From the NCBI GenBank assembly GCA_051648405.1, contig JBOFFC010000077.1, forward strand, positions 1-21,446: a stretch of DNA of 21,446 nucleotides. The letters run 5' to 3'. Both the position numbers and the translations under genes were made by a program. This DNA is from JBOFFC01 sp051648405. Lineage in GTDB: Bacteria; Planctomycetota; Planctomycetia; Pirellulales; Lacipirellulaceae. Positions 1 through 8,022 of the stretch are shown piece after piece. The notes under the pieces are model-generated. The model made no database searches, was not told the origin of the DNA, and saw only the letters and a program-made list of their open reading frames with translations. Each line of letters starts with the position of its first letter. Positions within the stretch are counted from its first letter, which is position 1.

Positions 1-1360
1 TCGTCGCCGTGACCCAGTCGATGCATCCGGCGGCGAGCTCGGCGGCGACCTCGGGGTCGAGCCGGGTCACGTCGCGGCTCTCGTAGACGACGACCTGGTC
101 GATCACGCCTCCCGCCGCCGCGATTTGCTCGGCCAGCACCTCGCGACCGCGGCTCGCGCGGACCAGCAGCACACGCTTGCCGTGGACCTGGTCGGCGAGC
201 GCGTCGGCGAGCGCCTCGGCGCGGTACTCGTCGGGGAGCACGTCGGCGTTCAGACGCCAGGCAGCGAGCGCCTCGGCGGTCGCGGGGCCGATCGCCGCGA
301 GTCGCGCCCCCGCGAAGGCGCGGGCGTCGCCGCCACGCTCCACAAGCCGCCGCAGGAACCACTCGACGCCGTTGCGGCTGCTGAACACGACGAGGTCGGT
401 TCGAGAAAGCCCGGCGATCGCGCGATCGACGGCGGCGAGGTCCGTCGGCGGGCCGATCTCGATCGCCGGCTGCAGCAGCACCCGCGCACCGAGCGCGGCG
501 AACGCGCGGACCATGCCGAGCGCCTGCTCACGCGGGCGCGTCACCAGCACCGTCCGGCCCAGCAGCGGGCGGGTAGTGAACCAGCGGTGCGACTCTTCGG
601 CGAGCGCCACGTCGCCGACGATCGCCACCAGCGGCGGGCGCAGGCCCCCTTCGCCCAACACGGTGGGCACGTCGATCAGCGTACAGGGGACGGTTTGCTG
701 ATCCGGGAGCGAGCACTGGCGGACGATCACCACGGGGGTCGTCGGCGGCTTGCCCCCCGCGATCAGTTCGTCGCTCCAGCGCTGGGCGTTGGTCACCGCC
801 ATGTAGACGACGAGCGTCCCGGGGAACGACGCGAGCCGCGCGAAGTCGAGTCCCTCGCTTTGGTCTTTCTCAGGCCGCTCGTGCCCGGTCACAAAGGCGA
901 CGCACGAGGCGCGGTCGCGGTCGGTGATCGTGACCCCCGCGTAGGCGCCGGCGGCGATCGCTGTGGTGACCCCCGGCACGACCTCGTGCCGCACGCCGGC
1001 GGCGACGCAGGCGGCCACCTCCTCGGCGAGTCGGCCGAAGACGCTGGGGTCCCCCCCCTTGAGGCGCACGACCGTCTTGCCGGCGAGCGCGTCGGCGACC
1101 ATCCGCGCGCAGATCTCGGCCTGCGACCAAGTCTTCCCGAGGCCGTGCCGCCCGAGCGACACGAGCTCGGCCGACGACGGGGCGTGGGCCAGCAGCTCGT
1201 CGCTCGCCAGGTAGTCGTGCAACACGACGTCGGCGCGGCCGAGCCACTCGGCGCCGCGGACGGTCAGCAGCCCCGGGTCCCCCGGTCCGGCGCCGACGAG
1301 CGCGACGCACCCCCGCGGGGGTGCGTCGGCGGCGGGCGTAGCGATTCGGTCAGGGAGCAT
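1..1360 (-). CDS. cobA/hemD: Uroporphyrinogen-III C-methyltransferase / uroporphyrinogen-III synthase fusion (3' end outside window)
   Basis: This is a cytoplasmic tetrapyrrole-synthesis enzyme with two activities. The N-terminal SUMT half methylates uroporphyrinogen III at C2 and C7 with S-adenosylmethionine to give precorrin-2, for sirohaem and cobalamin. The C-terminal HemD half cyclises hydroxymethylbilane. The ATG at 1360 gives 453 residues up to the window edge. The SUMT signature GAGPGDPG lies at residues 23-30 and the SAM-binding KGGDPSVFGR motif starts at residue 101. The HemD half begins near VLVTRPRE at about residue 271 and is still open at the edge, where the conserved VTAT strand is reached. 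The fusion of the two activities in one chain is a known arrangement. The gene is divergent from the TPR gene. No strong ribosome binding site is visible. The frame contains no stop in the window, so only the extreme C-terminus is missing. Confidence 0.92.
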   Translation of the reverse strand, partial: MLPDRIATPAADAPPRGCVALVGAGPGDPGLLTVRGAEWLGRADVVLHDYLASDELLAHAPSSAELVSLGRHGLGKTWSQAEICARMVADALAGKTVVRLKGGDPSVFGRLAEEVAACVAAGVRHEVVPGVTTAIAAGAYAGVTITDRDRASCVAFVTGHERPEKDQSEGLDFARLASFPGTLVVYMAVTNAQRWSDELIAGGKPPTTPVVIVRQCSLPDQQTVPCTLIDVPTVLGEGGLRPPLVAIVGDVALAEESHRWFTTRPLLGRTVLVTRPREQALGMVRAFAALGARVLLQPAIEIGPPTDLAAVDRAIAGLSRTDLVVFSSRNGVEWFLRRLVERGGDARAFAGARLAAIGPATAEALAAWRLNADVLPDEYRAEALADALADQVHGKRVLLVRASRGREVLAEQIAAAGGVIDQVVVYESRDVTRLDPEVAAELAAGCIDWVTAT

Positions 1361-1481
1361 CGGCGAGTCGTGTGCTGTCGGCGATGGGGGGCGCAACCGT
1401 TAGGACTCGATCAACCCCCGTGCGGGGATCGATTATGGATCGCCGATCGCCCCCCGAGCGAGGGGCGACGGCGCCACAGCG

Positions 1482-1510
1482 TTGGTTCGCCCCCCCGACG
1501 GCGGTAGACT
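1482..1510 (+). promoter_or_regulatory. Candidate sigma70-type promoter of the TPR gene
   Basis: TTGGTT at 1482-1487 and TAGACT at 1505-1510 are separated by exactly 17 bases, which would put transcription start near 1517, about 70 bases before the ATG at 1590. The -10 box sits in the octamer GTAGACTG, which recurs upstream of tatC. The -35 is a weak match, so this is a prediction only. The surrounding 1361-1589 divergent gap also holds two GC-rich hairpins (1408-1431 and 1447-1468) and no gene. Confidence 0.3.
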
Positions 1511-1589
1511 GAAGCGGTCTCGATCGACCTCGTCCCGCACGCCGCCGGCGAAGCTCGCCGAACTGTCTCTCAGGGGTTCGCCCCGCGCG

Positions 1590-3071
1590 ATGAACGCCGA
1601 CCACTCGCCCCCCGCTTTGCCCAGCGCCGCAGCGCCCCCGACGGCCGCCGTGCGCCATCGCTTGCAGCAGTTGTTCGAGCGGGCCAAGCAGAGCCTCGAG
1701 AAACGCGACTACGTTTACGCCCACGACCTGCTGACGCAGTGCGTGTCGGGGGACCCCGGTTCCAAGGTCTACCTGACGCACTTCCGCGCGAACCTGGCGC
1801 AGATGCACCCCGGCCCCGCCAAGAGGCCCAGCGGCTTCAGCGCCCTGCGGAGCCGCAAGGGGACCGTCGCGAAGCCGGCCGGCAAGGGTCAGTGGGCCGA
1901 CGCGTTTACCGCCGGCTGCAACGCGCTCAAGAAGAGCCCCCACGAGCCCGATGTCCTGAGCGAGCTGGCCGACGCGGCCGGCCAGCTCGGCCACACCGAC
2001 TGCCAGCTCTATTACCTGCATTGGGCGCTCGAGATCGACCCGTCCGACCTCGACATCAACCGGCAAGCGGCCGCGGCGCTCGAAGCGATTGGCGAGTTCG
2101 AGCAAGCGATCGGTTGCTGGCAGCGCGTACTGCAGCACAAACCGGCCGACGAGCAGTCGTCCAAGGCGATCTCGCGGCTGAGCGTCGAGAAGACGATCGA
2201 CGACGGGGGCTACAACCCGGCGCTGCTGAAGAACGACGGCGCAATCGACGTGCTGCTGCCGCAGCGCGTCGCGAACCGCGCGAAGAGTCGCGACGCCGAC
2301 GGGTCGGCCGAGAACATCGCGGCCTCGGAAGCCACGGCCCGCCCCCCAGCCGAGCAAGAGGCGAGCCTCCGCGCGGCGATCGACGCAGCGCCGGCCGACG
2401 CGCTGCCGTACCAGCGGCTGGCGGACTTCTACGTGCAGCACGGGCGTCTGCAGGACGCGGAGCGGCTGTACCGCAAGGCGCTCGCCGCGGCGGGGGGGGG
2501 CGACCTGACGCTCCTGGAGAAACTTGAGGACGTGTACCTGCTGCGGATGCGCGAGCAGGCGATCGCCGCCCGGCGTCGCGCCGAGCGCGTGGCGACCGAA
2601 GCCGCCGCGAAGCTCGCCGAGCAGGCGGCCGCCGCTTCGAACCAGGCCGAGGCCGAGGTCTACGGCGCCCGAGCGTCCCGCTCGCCGGCCGACGCGGCGG
2701 TGCAGTTCGAGTTCGCGCTCCGCCTCAAGCGGGTCGGCAAGCACCGCGAGGCGATCGAGCCGCTGCAAGCCGCGCGGGCCGACTCGAGGCGCCTGGCGGA
2801 GGTGCAGTTGCACCTGGGGGAGTGCTTCCAGCACATCGGGCAGCACCGCCTGGCGATGCGTAGCTACGAGGGGGCGATCGCGGCCCTCCCGACCGGCGAG
2901 TGGAACGAGCTGCGGAAGCTCACGCTCTATCGGGCCGGGGTTCTGGCGATGGGGATGGGGGACGTCGAGGGGGCCGAGCGGCACCTGACGGACCTAGCTT
3001 CCGCCGATTTCGGGTACCGGGACGTGTCCGACCGGCTGGACAAGTTGACCCGCATCCGCAATGCTACGTGA
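1590..3071 (+). CDS. Tetratricopeptide repeat protein, function unknown
   Basis: A 493-residue protein when started at the ATG at 1590; an in-frame GTG at 1482 would add 36 low-complexity basic residues and looks less natural. No signal peptide or membrane segment is seen, so it is probably cytoplasmic. TPR-like helix pairs occur at about residues 118-186, 273-306 and 369-434, with the typical pattern of small residues at A-helix position 8 and A/P near the end of helix B. An Ala/Glu/Arg-rich stretch at about 310-356 is probably a long helix or coiled coil. TPRs normally form a protein-binding scaffold, but the partner cannot be told from the sequence. The gene lies upstream of rpsT in the same direction with a 147-base gap, and is divergent from cobA/hemD. 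The specific role is not recognised. Confidence 0.85.
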   Translation: MNADHSPPALPSAAAPPTAAVRHRLQQLFERAKQSLEKRDYVYAHDLLTQCVSGDPGSKVYLTHFRANLAQMHPGPAKRPSGFSALRSRKGTVAKPAGKGQWADAFTAGCNALKKSPHEPDVLSELADAAGQLGHTDCQLYYLHWALEIDPSDLDINRQAAAALEAIGEFEQAIGCWQRVLQHKPADEQSSKAISRLSVEKTIDDGGYNPALLKNDGAIDVLLPQRVANRAKSRDADGSAENIAASEATARPPAEQEASLRAAIDAAPADALPYQRLADFYVQHGRLQDAERLYRKALAAAGGGDLTLLEKLEDVYLLRMREQAIAARRRAERVATEAAAKLAEQAAAASNQAEAEVYGARASRSPADAAVQFEFALRLKRVGKHREAIEPLQAARADSRRLAEVQLHLGECFQHIGQHRLAMRSYEGAIAALPTGEWNELRKLTLYRAGVLAMGMGDVEGAERHLTDLASADFGYRDVSDRLDKLTRIRNAT

Positions 3072-3218
3072 CTTCGTGGCATCCGGCGGGCTGGCGTAAG
3101 GGGAGAGGATTCCCCCGAACCACGGCCACGGCCCCCGCCGCGGCCCGTCCCGACCATCCCCAAGCCCTGCGTGGCGCTCCCTCCCGACCCGTCGGGGGAC
3201 CCGGCGCCCCCCCTAGCG

Positions 3219-3500
3219 ATGCCCAACAGCCCCAGCGCCAAGAAGCGTCTCCGCCAGAGCGAAGACCGCCGGCTTCAAAACCGCACGCAGCGGACTGCCG
3301 TGCGTACGCAAATCAAGAAGGTCCGCGTGGCCGTGAAGGCGGGGAACCTCGAAGAGGCGGAGAAGCAGTTCCGCCTGGCGGTCAAGAAGCTGGACAAGGC
3401 CGCGGCGAAGAACGTCGTCCACGACAACACGGCCGCCCGCCTCAAGAGCCGCCTGTCGAAGGCCGTGAAGGGCCTCAAGACCCCGGCCGCGACCGCCTGA
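3219..3500 (+). CDS. rpsT: 30S ribosomal protein S20
   Basis: S20 is a primary 16S rRNA-binding protein of the small subunit. The ATG at 3219 gives 93 residues beginning MPNSPSAKKRLRQSEDRR, the expected S20 N-terminus, with the KxxxVRxxIKKV-like helix following and a Lys/Ala-rich helical C-terminus containing the conserved HxNxAARxKSRL pattern. Its length is near the usual 85-95 residues. A GTG at 3171 in the same frame would add 16 Pro-rich residues unlike the family, so the ATG is preferred. No Shine-Dalgarno is visible. A short hairpin (CCCGAC/GTCGGG, 3183-3196) lies just upstream of the start and could belong to the leader. The gene converges on pyrK. Confidence 0.96.
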   Translation: MPNSPSAKKRLRQSEDRRLQNRTQRTAVRTQIKKVRVAVKAGNLEEAEKQFRLAVKKLDKAAAKNVVHDNTAARLKSRLSKAVKGLKTPAATA

Positions 3501-3532
3501 GGTCGCTCTTGGCATCGGCGGAGCCCGTTTGC

Positions 3533-3556
3533 AGCGAGGGGATGAACCCCTCGGCT
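3533..3556. terminator. Hairpin between convergent rpsT and pyrK, possible bidirectional terminator
   Basis: GAGGGG pairs with CCCCTC around an ATGAA loop, extended by AGC/GCT with one bulged base, giving about nine to ten base pairs. It lies between the convergent stops of rpsT (3500) and pyrK (3589). There is no T-run on either side, so intrinsic termination is not demonstrated; a decayed intergenic repeat is an alternative. Confidence 0.4.
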
Positions 3557-3588
3557 AACACGTTGGCGTCCGGTAGCGCTCCTTCGGC

Positions 3589-4563
3589 CTACATCGCGGG
3601 CCATTCGATCCGCGTGGCGTCGAACACCGGTCCTTCGACGCACGTGCGCTTGTAGTCCCAGGTGTCGCCGGCTTCGTCGGCGTCGGCTTTCATTGGGGCG
3701 ACGCAACTGAAGCAGGCCCCGATGCCGCACGCCATCGGCGTCTCGAGCGACACTAGGCAGGGAACGGCCCGCTCGGCGCAGATCGCCGCGGTCGCCGCCA
3801 TCATCTGCTCGGGGCCGCAGCACGCGACGACGACGGACGCCCCCTCGTTGGCGGCGCGGTCGAGCTCTTCGATCAAGGGCGCCGTCACCAGGCCTTGCCG
3901 ACCCGTGCTGCCGTCGTCGCTGACGAGCGTCAGCTCGAGCCCCGCGGCGCGGAAGTCGTTGGTCCCCGCGGCGAGCCCCGCGGTCCGCACGCCGTACAGC
4001 AGCGCGACGCTCTTCGCGCGCAGCGGCGAACGCTGGGCGCCGTCGCCGTAGGTTGCGGCGCCGAGCGCCTCTTTCCCGAGCGCGAGCATCGGTGTTTGGC
4101 CGATCCCCCCGGCGACCAGGATCAAGCGATCGACCGTTGGCTGGGCGCGTTGCGGGAACGCACCGTCGATCGCGTCGCGTGTGAAGCCGTTGCCCAGCGG
4201 GCCCCAAACTTCGACTTCGTCGCCGGGCGCCCGCCGCGCGAGCTCGGTCGTCAGCTTCCCCTTCACGAGGTAGACGACGTCGAGCGCGACGGGCTCGCCC
4301 GAAAGGTCGCGCTGGACGTCGTAAAGCGCGAACGCGCGGCCCAGCAGCGGGTCGTTCAGGCCCGCGACGCGCACCATGACGAACTGGCCCGGCGTGATCC
4401 GCCGCGCGATCGCGGGGCAATCGATCCGCAGCAAGCGTGTGTCGCGGGCGATCGGGTCGTTGGCGAGGATCGCCGCGCGGATGTGCAGGCCGCGGTCGGC
4501 GTAGCAGGACGCCGCGAGGGCGAGCGGCCCTTCGGTCGGAGACACGGTTCGGGGGGCGTTCAC
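3589..4563 (-). CDS. pyrK: Dihydroorotate dehydrogenase electron-transfer subunit (PyrK family)
   Basis: PyrK carries FAD and a [2Fe-2S] cluster and passes electrons from the PyrD catalytic subunit to NAD+ in pyrimidine synthesis. The 324-residue product has the ferredoxin-reductase order: an FAD-binding barrel with GRAFALYDV at about 75-83, GPLGNGF at 121-127, the nucleotide-binding AGGIGQTPML at 151-160, and a C-terminal cluster motif with Cys279, Cys284, Cys287 and Cys308 in the PyrK context ACGIGACFSC and TCVEGPVF. It is longer than Bacillus PyrK (about 256), with an N-terminal extension and extra loops. The GTG start at 4563 overlaps the rluB stop in the sequence GTGA, implying translational coupling. 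No pyrD is in the window, so its catalytic partner must be encoded elsewhere; another flavin reductase role is less likely given the Cys pattern. Confidence 0.92.
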   Translation of the reverse strand: MNAPRTVSPTEGPLALAASCYADRGLHIRAAILANDPIARDTRLLRIDCPAIARRITPGQFVMVRVAGLNDPLLGRAFALYDVQRDLSGEPVALDVVYLVKGKLTTELARRAPGDEVEVWGPLGNGFTRDAIDGAFPQRAQPTVDRLILVAGGIGQTPMLALGKEALGAATYGDGAQRSPLRAKSVALLYGVRTAGLAAGTNDFRAAGLELTLVSDDGSTGRQGLVTAPLIEELDRAANEGASVVVACCGPEQMMAATAAICAERAVPCLVSLETPMACGIGACFSCVAPMKADADEAGDTWDYKRTCVEGPVFDATRIEWPAM

Positions 4564-6146
4564 GCCCCCCCTCGCTTCTTCGGCCGGCCTTTCGGCTTGG
4601 GTTTGCCCCCGCCGGGCTTGCCCCCCTTGGCGGGGCCGAAGCTCTTCGCGCCGGCAGCGGGCTTACCGGGCTTCTTGACGAAGCCCCCCGCCTTACGCGG
4701 CGGGCGTCCCGCGGGGCTCGCGGGCCGGCGGCTCGGCCGTTTCGGCGGCGCTCCCTCCTCGGCCGGCGCGGGCGCCGGCGCGGCGTCCCCGTCGACGGCC
4801 TTGCGTGCCCGGGGGGGCCGCCCCGTCGTGGCGCCCTTCGCGCCGCGGAACGGCTTGCCGGTCGAGCGTGTTCGCGCCGGCCGCTCGCGCTGCGTTGGCG
4901 CCGCGGGCGCCGCGGGGTCCACGTCGCCGAAGATGGTCCTCGCCGGCGTGGTCGGCGCCGCGGCGGCCGGCTTGTCGGTCGGCGGCTGATTGCTGAACCG
5001 GCCCGCAGGGCGGGGGGGGAACTTGCGCGGCGTCGAGCCGGACGTTGCGTTGCGCGGGGGCCGCCCCGGCTTGCCTCCCTCCTGCTTGTCACCGCCGGGC
5101 TTGCGACCGCTGGGCCGCGCGCTGCTGAAGGTCCCGCTTGCCGGGCGCTGCGGACGGTGGGCTGGCGCCTCGTCGGCAGCGGGCTCGGTCGGGCGCCCTT
5201 GGTGGGCCGCCTTGTGCAACGCTTTCACCTCGTCGGCAGTGAGCGGCCGGTAAGCCCCCGAAGGCATCTCCCCGAGGCGTACCGGTCCGATCGCGACGCG
5301 CGTCAGACGCTGGACCTTGTGGCCGACCCGCGCGAGCGCTCGGCGGATCTCGCGGTTCCGCCCCTCGTCGAGGATCACCTCGAGGATCGCGCCGGTCTTC
5401 TTGGTGCTCTTTACCTTCGCATCGACGAACTGCACCTGCCCCTCGGCGAGGTACACGCCGCGACGGAGCTGGTCGAGCGTCTCGTTCGTGGGGATGCCGA
5501 CGACGCGGACGTGGTAGACCTTTTGCACGCCGTGGCGCGGGTGCATCAGGCGGTTGGCGAGCTCGCCGTCGTTGGTCAGCAAGATCAGCCCCTCGCTCGC
5601 CATGTCGAGGCGGCCGACGTTGAACACGCGCCCCAAGTCGGGGGGGATCAGGTCGGTCACGCGGCGGCGGCCCGACGGGTCGCGGGCCGTGCAGACCACA
5701 CCGTCCGGCTTGTTGACCACGAAGTAGACGCGCTTGCGACGCGGCAGCGGCTCGCCGTCGAACGCGATGTCAACGGCGTACGGGTCAACGCGCCGCGCGA
5801 GGTCGGTGACGACCACGCCATCGACCATCACTCGCCCTTCAGTGACGAACGACTCGCACTCGCGGCGGCTAGCGAAGCCCGCCGCTGCGAGCAGCTTGGC
5901 CAGCCGTTCGCCCGGCTCGCGTGGCGTGGCGTCGGCGGCCGGCTCGGGGGCAACCGGACGGCGCACGGGGCGCTTCGGCATCCGCTTCGGGCCGAGCCGT
6001 TTGCCATCGGCAGTCGTGGGGGCAGCGGCGGGTCGCTTGGGCCCCTGCCCCGCTCCCCCCGGCTTCCGCCGCGGGCCGGCGGGAGACCCGCTGGGCCGGC
6101 CGGCGCGCTTCGGGCGGCCAGAACCTTTCGGATCGGGAGAGGGCAT
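4560..6146 (-). CDS. rluB: RluB/RsuA-family rRNA pseudouridine synthase with long basic tails
   Basis: This enzyme isomerises uridine to pseudouridine in ribosomal RNA; by family, the target is probably the large-subunit site modified by RluB. The ATG at 6146 gives 528 residues. The first ~75 are Pro/Lys/Arg-rich and look disordered. An S4 RNA-binding domain follows (about 79-125, with the pattern RLAKLLAAAGFASRRECE). The catalytic domain contains GRLDMASEGL with catalytic Asp181 and the NREIRR motif near residue 264. From about residue 320 to the end is a ~210-residue tail of Pro, Arg, Lys, Gly and Ala. E. coli RluB is about 291 residues, so nearly half of this protein is extension. An in-frame upstream CAT-encoded start at 6212 would add 22 residues but is less plausible. 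The stop overlaps the pyrK GTG by four bases. Confidence 0.92.
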   Translation of the reverse strand: MPSPDPKGSGRPKRAGRPSGSPAGPRRKPGGAGQGPKRPAAAPTTADGKRLGPKRMPKRPVRRPVAPEPAADATPREPGERLAKLLAAAGFASRRECESFVTEGRVMVDGVVVTDLARRVDPYAVDIAFDGEPLPRRKRVYFVVNKPDGVVCTARDPSGRRRVTDLIPPDLGRVFNVGRLDMASEGLILLTNDGELANRLMHPRHGVQKVYHVRVVGIPTNETLDQLRRGVYLAEGQVQFVDAKVKSTKKTGAILEVILDEGRNREIRRALARVGHKVQRLTRVAIGPVRLGEMPSGAYRPLTADEVKALHKAAHQGRPTEPAADEAPAHRPQRPASGTFSSARPSGRKPGGDKQEGGKPGRPPRNATSGSTPRKFPPRPAGRFSNQPPTDKPAAAAPTTPARTIFGDVDPAAPAAPTQRERPARTRSTGKPFRGAKGATTGRPPRARKAVDGDAAPAPAPAEEGAPPKRPSRRPASPAGRPPRKAGGFVKKPGKPAAGAKSFGPAKGGKPGGGKPKPKGRPKKRGGA

Positions 6147-6300
6147 AGAGCGATCGCGGATTGGTAGGCCAGAGAGCGGAAGCCGAAGCCGCCGTGCGGC
6201 GGCGTCCAACACCGCAGCCTAACGGCCCCGGGCGGCGATCTCTACCCATTCGGCGCCACGATTGGCCGTTCGGCCGCACGAAGGTCGGATCGACAAACGT

Positions 6301-6582
6301 CTACCGCGGCGGGACGCGCGTCGCCGGAGGGTCGAACAATCGGCCACGGACCACTTCCGGGACCGGGTTTTGGTACCCCAGCGGCCGGCCCCCCACGACG
6401 TCCGGCCCGACGTCGTTCAGCGGGTAGGGGTCGTGGACGATCGCGTTGTAGCGCTGCGTCGAGGCGTTCCCCGGGTGGAACAGGCTCGGCATCTTCACCG
6501 TCCCACCGCACCCGGCGGCGAGCGCCAGGCAAACGCACGGCGCGACGAGCGCGAGCGGCAGGCGATGGGCGGGGCGGAGCAC
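6301..6582 (-). CDS. Small putative lipoprotein of planctomycete type
   Basis: The GTG at 6582 gives 93 residues and has an AAGGA ribosome binding site 8 bases upstream, one of the few clear ones here; a TTG at 6663 in the same frame is less likely. The N-terminus is a short basic stretch, a hydrophobic core and the lipobox LAAGC, with the predicted lipidated Cys25. The mature part is only about 69 residues and contains PSLFHPG, QRYNAIVHDPYPLNDVGP and VVGGRPLGYQ. I recognise this Pro/Gly-rich layout from small secreted planctomycete proteins of unknown function, from memory and without a search. It lies 154 bases upstream of rluB on the same strand. It probably sits in the envelope; no catalytic motif is visible. 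Confidence 0.7.
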   Translation of the reverse strand: MLRPAHRLPLALVAPCVCLALAAGCGGTVKMPSLFHPGNASTQRYNAIVHDPYPLNDVGPDVVGGRPLGYQNPVPEVVRGRLFDPPATRVPPR

Positions 6583-6868
6583 GGCAGCGGTCCTTCGCGC
6601 GGGGGTCCAGGGCGGGGCGTCGTGCCCCGCGGGCGAGCGCGGGTCTCGCGGGGAGACTATCAAGCCCCAGAGAGCCGGCCCACTACAGTTTGCCAGTCAA
6701 CAATCCACCAAACTTCAGGGAAGGCCCATCGACGGAGCTGGCGCCGCCAGCGGGCGACGCTTCCCCTCGACAGGAGTCCCCTGACATCGGGTTTCGTCGG
6801 ACGTGGCCCTCGCACGGCTGCAACCGCCGGCGCAGCGGGAGGGTTGCGCGGGCTGCGGCAGAGCGGCT
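6583..6868. other. Intergenic region between manA and the small lipoprotein gene
   Basis: No gene is supported here. The stretch at 6660-6725 is more AT-rich than its surroundings and, on the minus strand, contains a TTGACT that could be a -35 element for the lipoprotein gene, but no -10 box is found at the right spacing. Open frames crossing the region have no recognisable protein character. Confidence 0.4.
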
Positions 6869-7843
6869 TCAGGCGAGCCGGGCTTCGAGCAGTGTGGCGC
6901 CCGGCGAGCCGGTCACCACGAGCCCTTCGACCGCCGACGCGGGGACCAGCAGCGTCTGGCCTAGCGTGAGTCGCTCGTCGCACCCGGGGCCGGCAACCGT
7001 GGCTTCCCCCATGACGACGGTCAACAAGCGGAACCCGGGCCGGCCGGCGAGCGGCAGGCCGTCGGCGGTGGGGCGGAGCCGGTCGAGTACGAATTTGTCG
7101 CACGCAACCAGCCGCTCACGCCCCGCGGCGACCGCTTGCGGCTGAGCGGGGCTCACCGGCCCGCGTTCGTAGTCGGTGACGGCGAGCGACTGCGCGACGT
7201 GCAGCGGCCGCGGCTTGCCGTCCTTGTCGATGCGGTTCCAGTCGAACAGGCGGAACGTCGTGTTGCTCGCCTGCTGGACCTCGGCGATCACCAGGCCCGC
7301 CCCCAGCGCGTGGACGGTACCGGCGGGGATGAAGACGCAGTCGCCCGGCATTGGCTCGAACGAGTGCAGCAAGGCGTCGCAGCGCCCGTCGGCGATGGCC
7401 GCTTCGAGCGCCGCGCGGTCCGTCCCGGGCTTGAGACCGGCGTAGATCAGGCTCCCCGGCTCGGCCGCGAGCACGACCCACGCCTCGGTCTTCCCCAGGT
7501 CGGGGGGGGTCTGCAAGGCCGCTTGGGCGTCGTTCGGATGGACCTGGACTGAGAGCGTTTTCTGTGCGTCGAGGTACTTCAACAGCAGCGGGAACCGCTC
7601 CCGCACGATTCCCGGCCCGTAGAGCTCCTCAGGGTGCTGCCTCGACAGCTCGCCGAGCGTCACACCGGCCAGCGGGCCCTTGGTGACGAAGCTCTGCCCG
7701 TCGGGGTGATCGACCGCCTCCCAGCTCTCGGCGTAGGTCGGCCCGTCGCCGATCTCCTTGCCGAGCAGCGACCCCAAACGGCGGCCCCCCCACAGGTACT
7801 CCTGGAAGATCGGCTTCAATCGCAGGGGGTAGAGCATGGGCAT
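6869..7843 (-). CDS. manA: Mannose-6-phosphate isomerase, class I short form
   Basis: This zinc cupin enzyme interconverts mannose 6-phosphate and fructose 6-phosphate in the cytoplasm, linking glycolysis with mannose-containing glycans. The ATG at 7843 gives 324 residues starting MPMLYPLRLKPIFQEYLWGG, the usual N-terminus of the Bacillus-type short enzyme (about 315 residues); a second ATG two codons later is equally possible, and an upstream in-frame extension to 7999 looks non-coding. Zinc-ligand motifs are present: QVHPND with His102, KTEAW with Glu120, and PAGTVHALG with His178, followed by RLFDWNR near 198-204. The C-terminal part is a second cupin-like region. The gene is divergent from tatC across 179 bases. 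No Shine-Dalgarno is visible. Confidence 0.93.
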   Translation of the reverse strand: MPMLYPLRLKPIFQEYLWGGRRLGSLLGKEIGDGPTYAESWEAVDHPDGQSFVTKGPLAGVTLGELSRQHPEELYGPGIVRERFPLLLKYLDAQKTLSVQVHPNDAQAALQTPPDLGKTEAWVVLAAEPGSLIYAGLKPGTDRAALEAAIADGRCDALLHSFEPMPGDCVFIPAGTVHALGAGLVIAEVQQASNTTFRLFDWNRIDKDGKPRPLHVAQSLAVTDYERGPVSPAQPQAVAAGRERLVACDKFVLDRLRPTADGLPLAGRPGFRLLTVVMGEATVAGPGCDERLTLGQTLLVPASAVEGLVVTGSPGATLLEARLA

Positions 7844-7954
7844 GGCGGTAAGCGTGCCGCATCGTGGCCGTCGCGCGAAGGCCGGATTGCGTTTGCACCG
7901 CGTCTCCGCGGTGAGCTTCGTCGTGATTCGATCCGCGGGGCCCCCCGACCTTGA

Positions 7955-7983
7955 TTGTCCGAGGGGTGGGGGGCAAGTAGACT
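7955..7983 (+). promoter_or_regulatory. Candidate promoter of tatC
   Basis: TTGTCC at 7955-7960 and TAGACT at 7978-7983 are 17 bases apart. Start of transcription would be near 7990, leaving a leader of about 33 bases before the GTG at 8023. The -10 box lies in GTAGACTG, the same octamer and spacing as upstream of the TPR gene, which supports it modestly. Confidence 0.38.
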
Positions 7984-8022
7984 GGGTGCTTCGCCACAAC
8001 GCCTTGGTCTGTCTGACGTTAC

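Noticed and set aside
1408..1468. Hairpins in the cobA/hemD-TPR divergent gap
   Set aside because: Short GC stems (two-base loop, or seven base pairs) are expected by chance at this base composition; no terminator or riboswitch consensus is seen. A cobalamin riboswitch was considered because of cobA, but no B12-box-like sequence was found.
1350..2984. Long minus-strand open frame opposite the TPR gene
   Set aside because: Low-complexity Arg/Leu/Val-rich translation with no motifs; it is the antisense shadow of the TPR coding frame in GC-rich DNA.
3275..5092. Long minus-strand open frame over rpsT, pyrK and rluB
   Set aside because: Arg/Ala/Pro-rich translation spanning several genuine genes in another frame; no domain seen.
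4437..6167. Long plus-strand open frame opposite rluB
   Set aside because: Shadow of rluB, whose S4 and catalytic motifs are unambiguous on the other strand.
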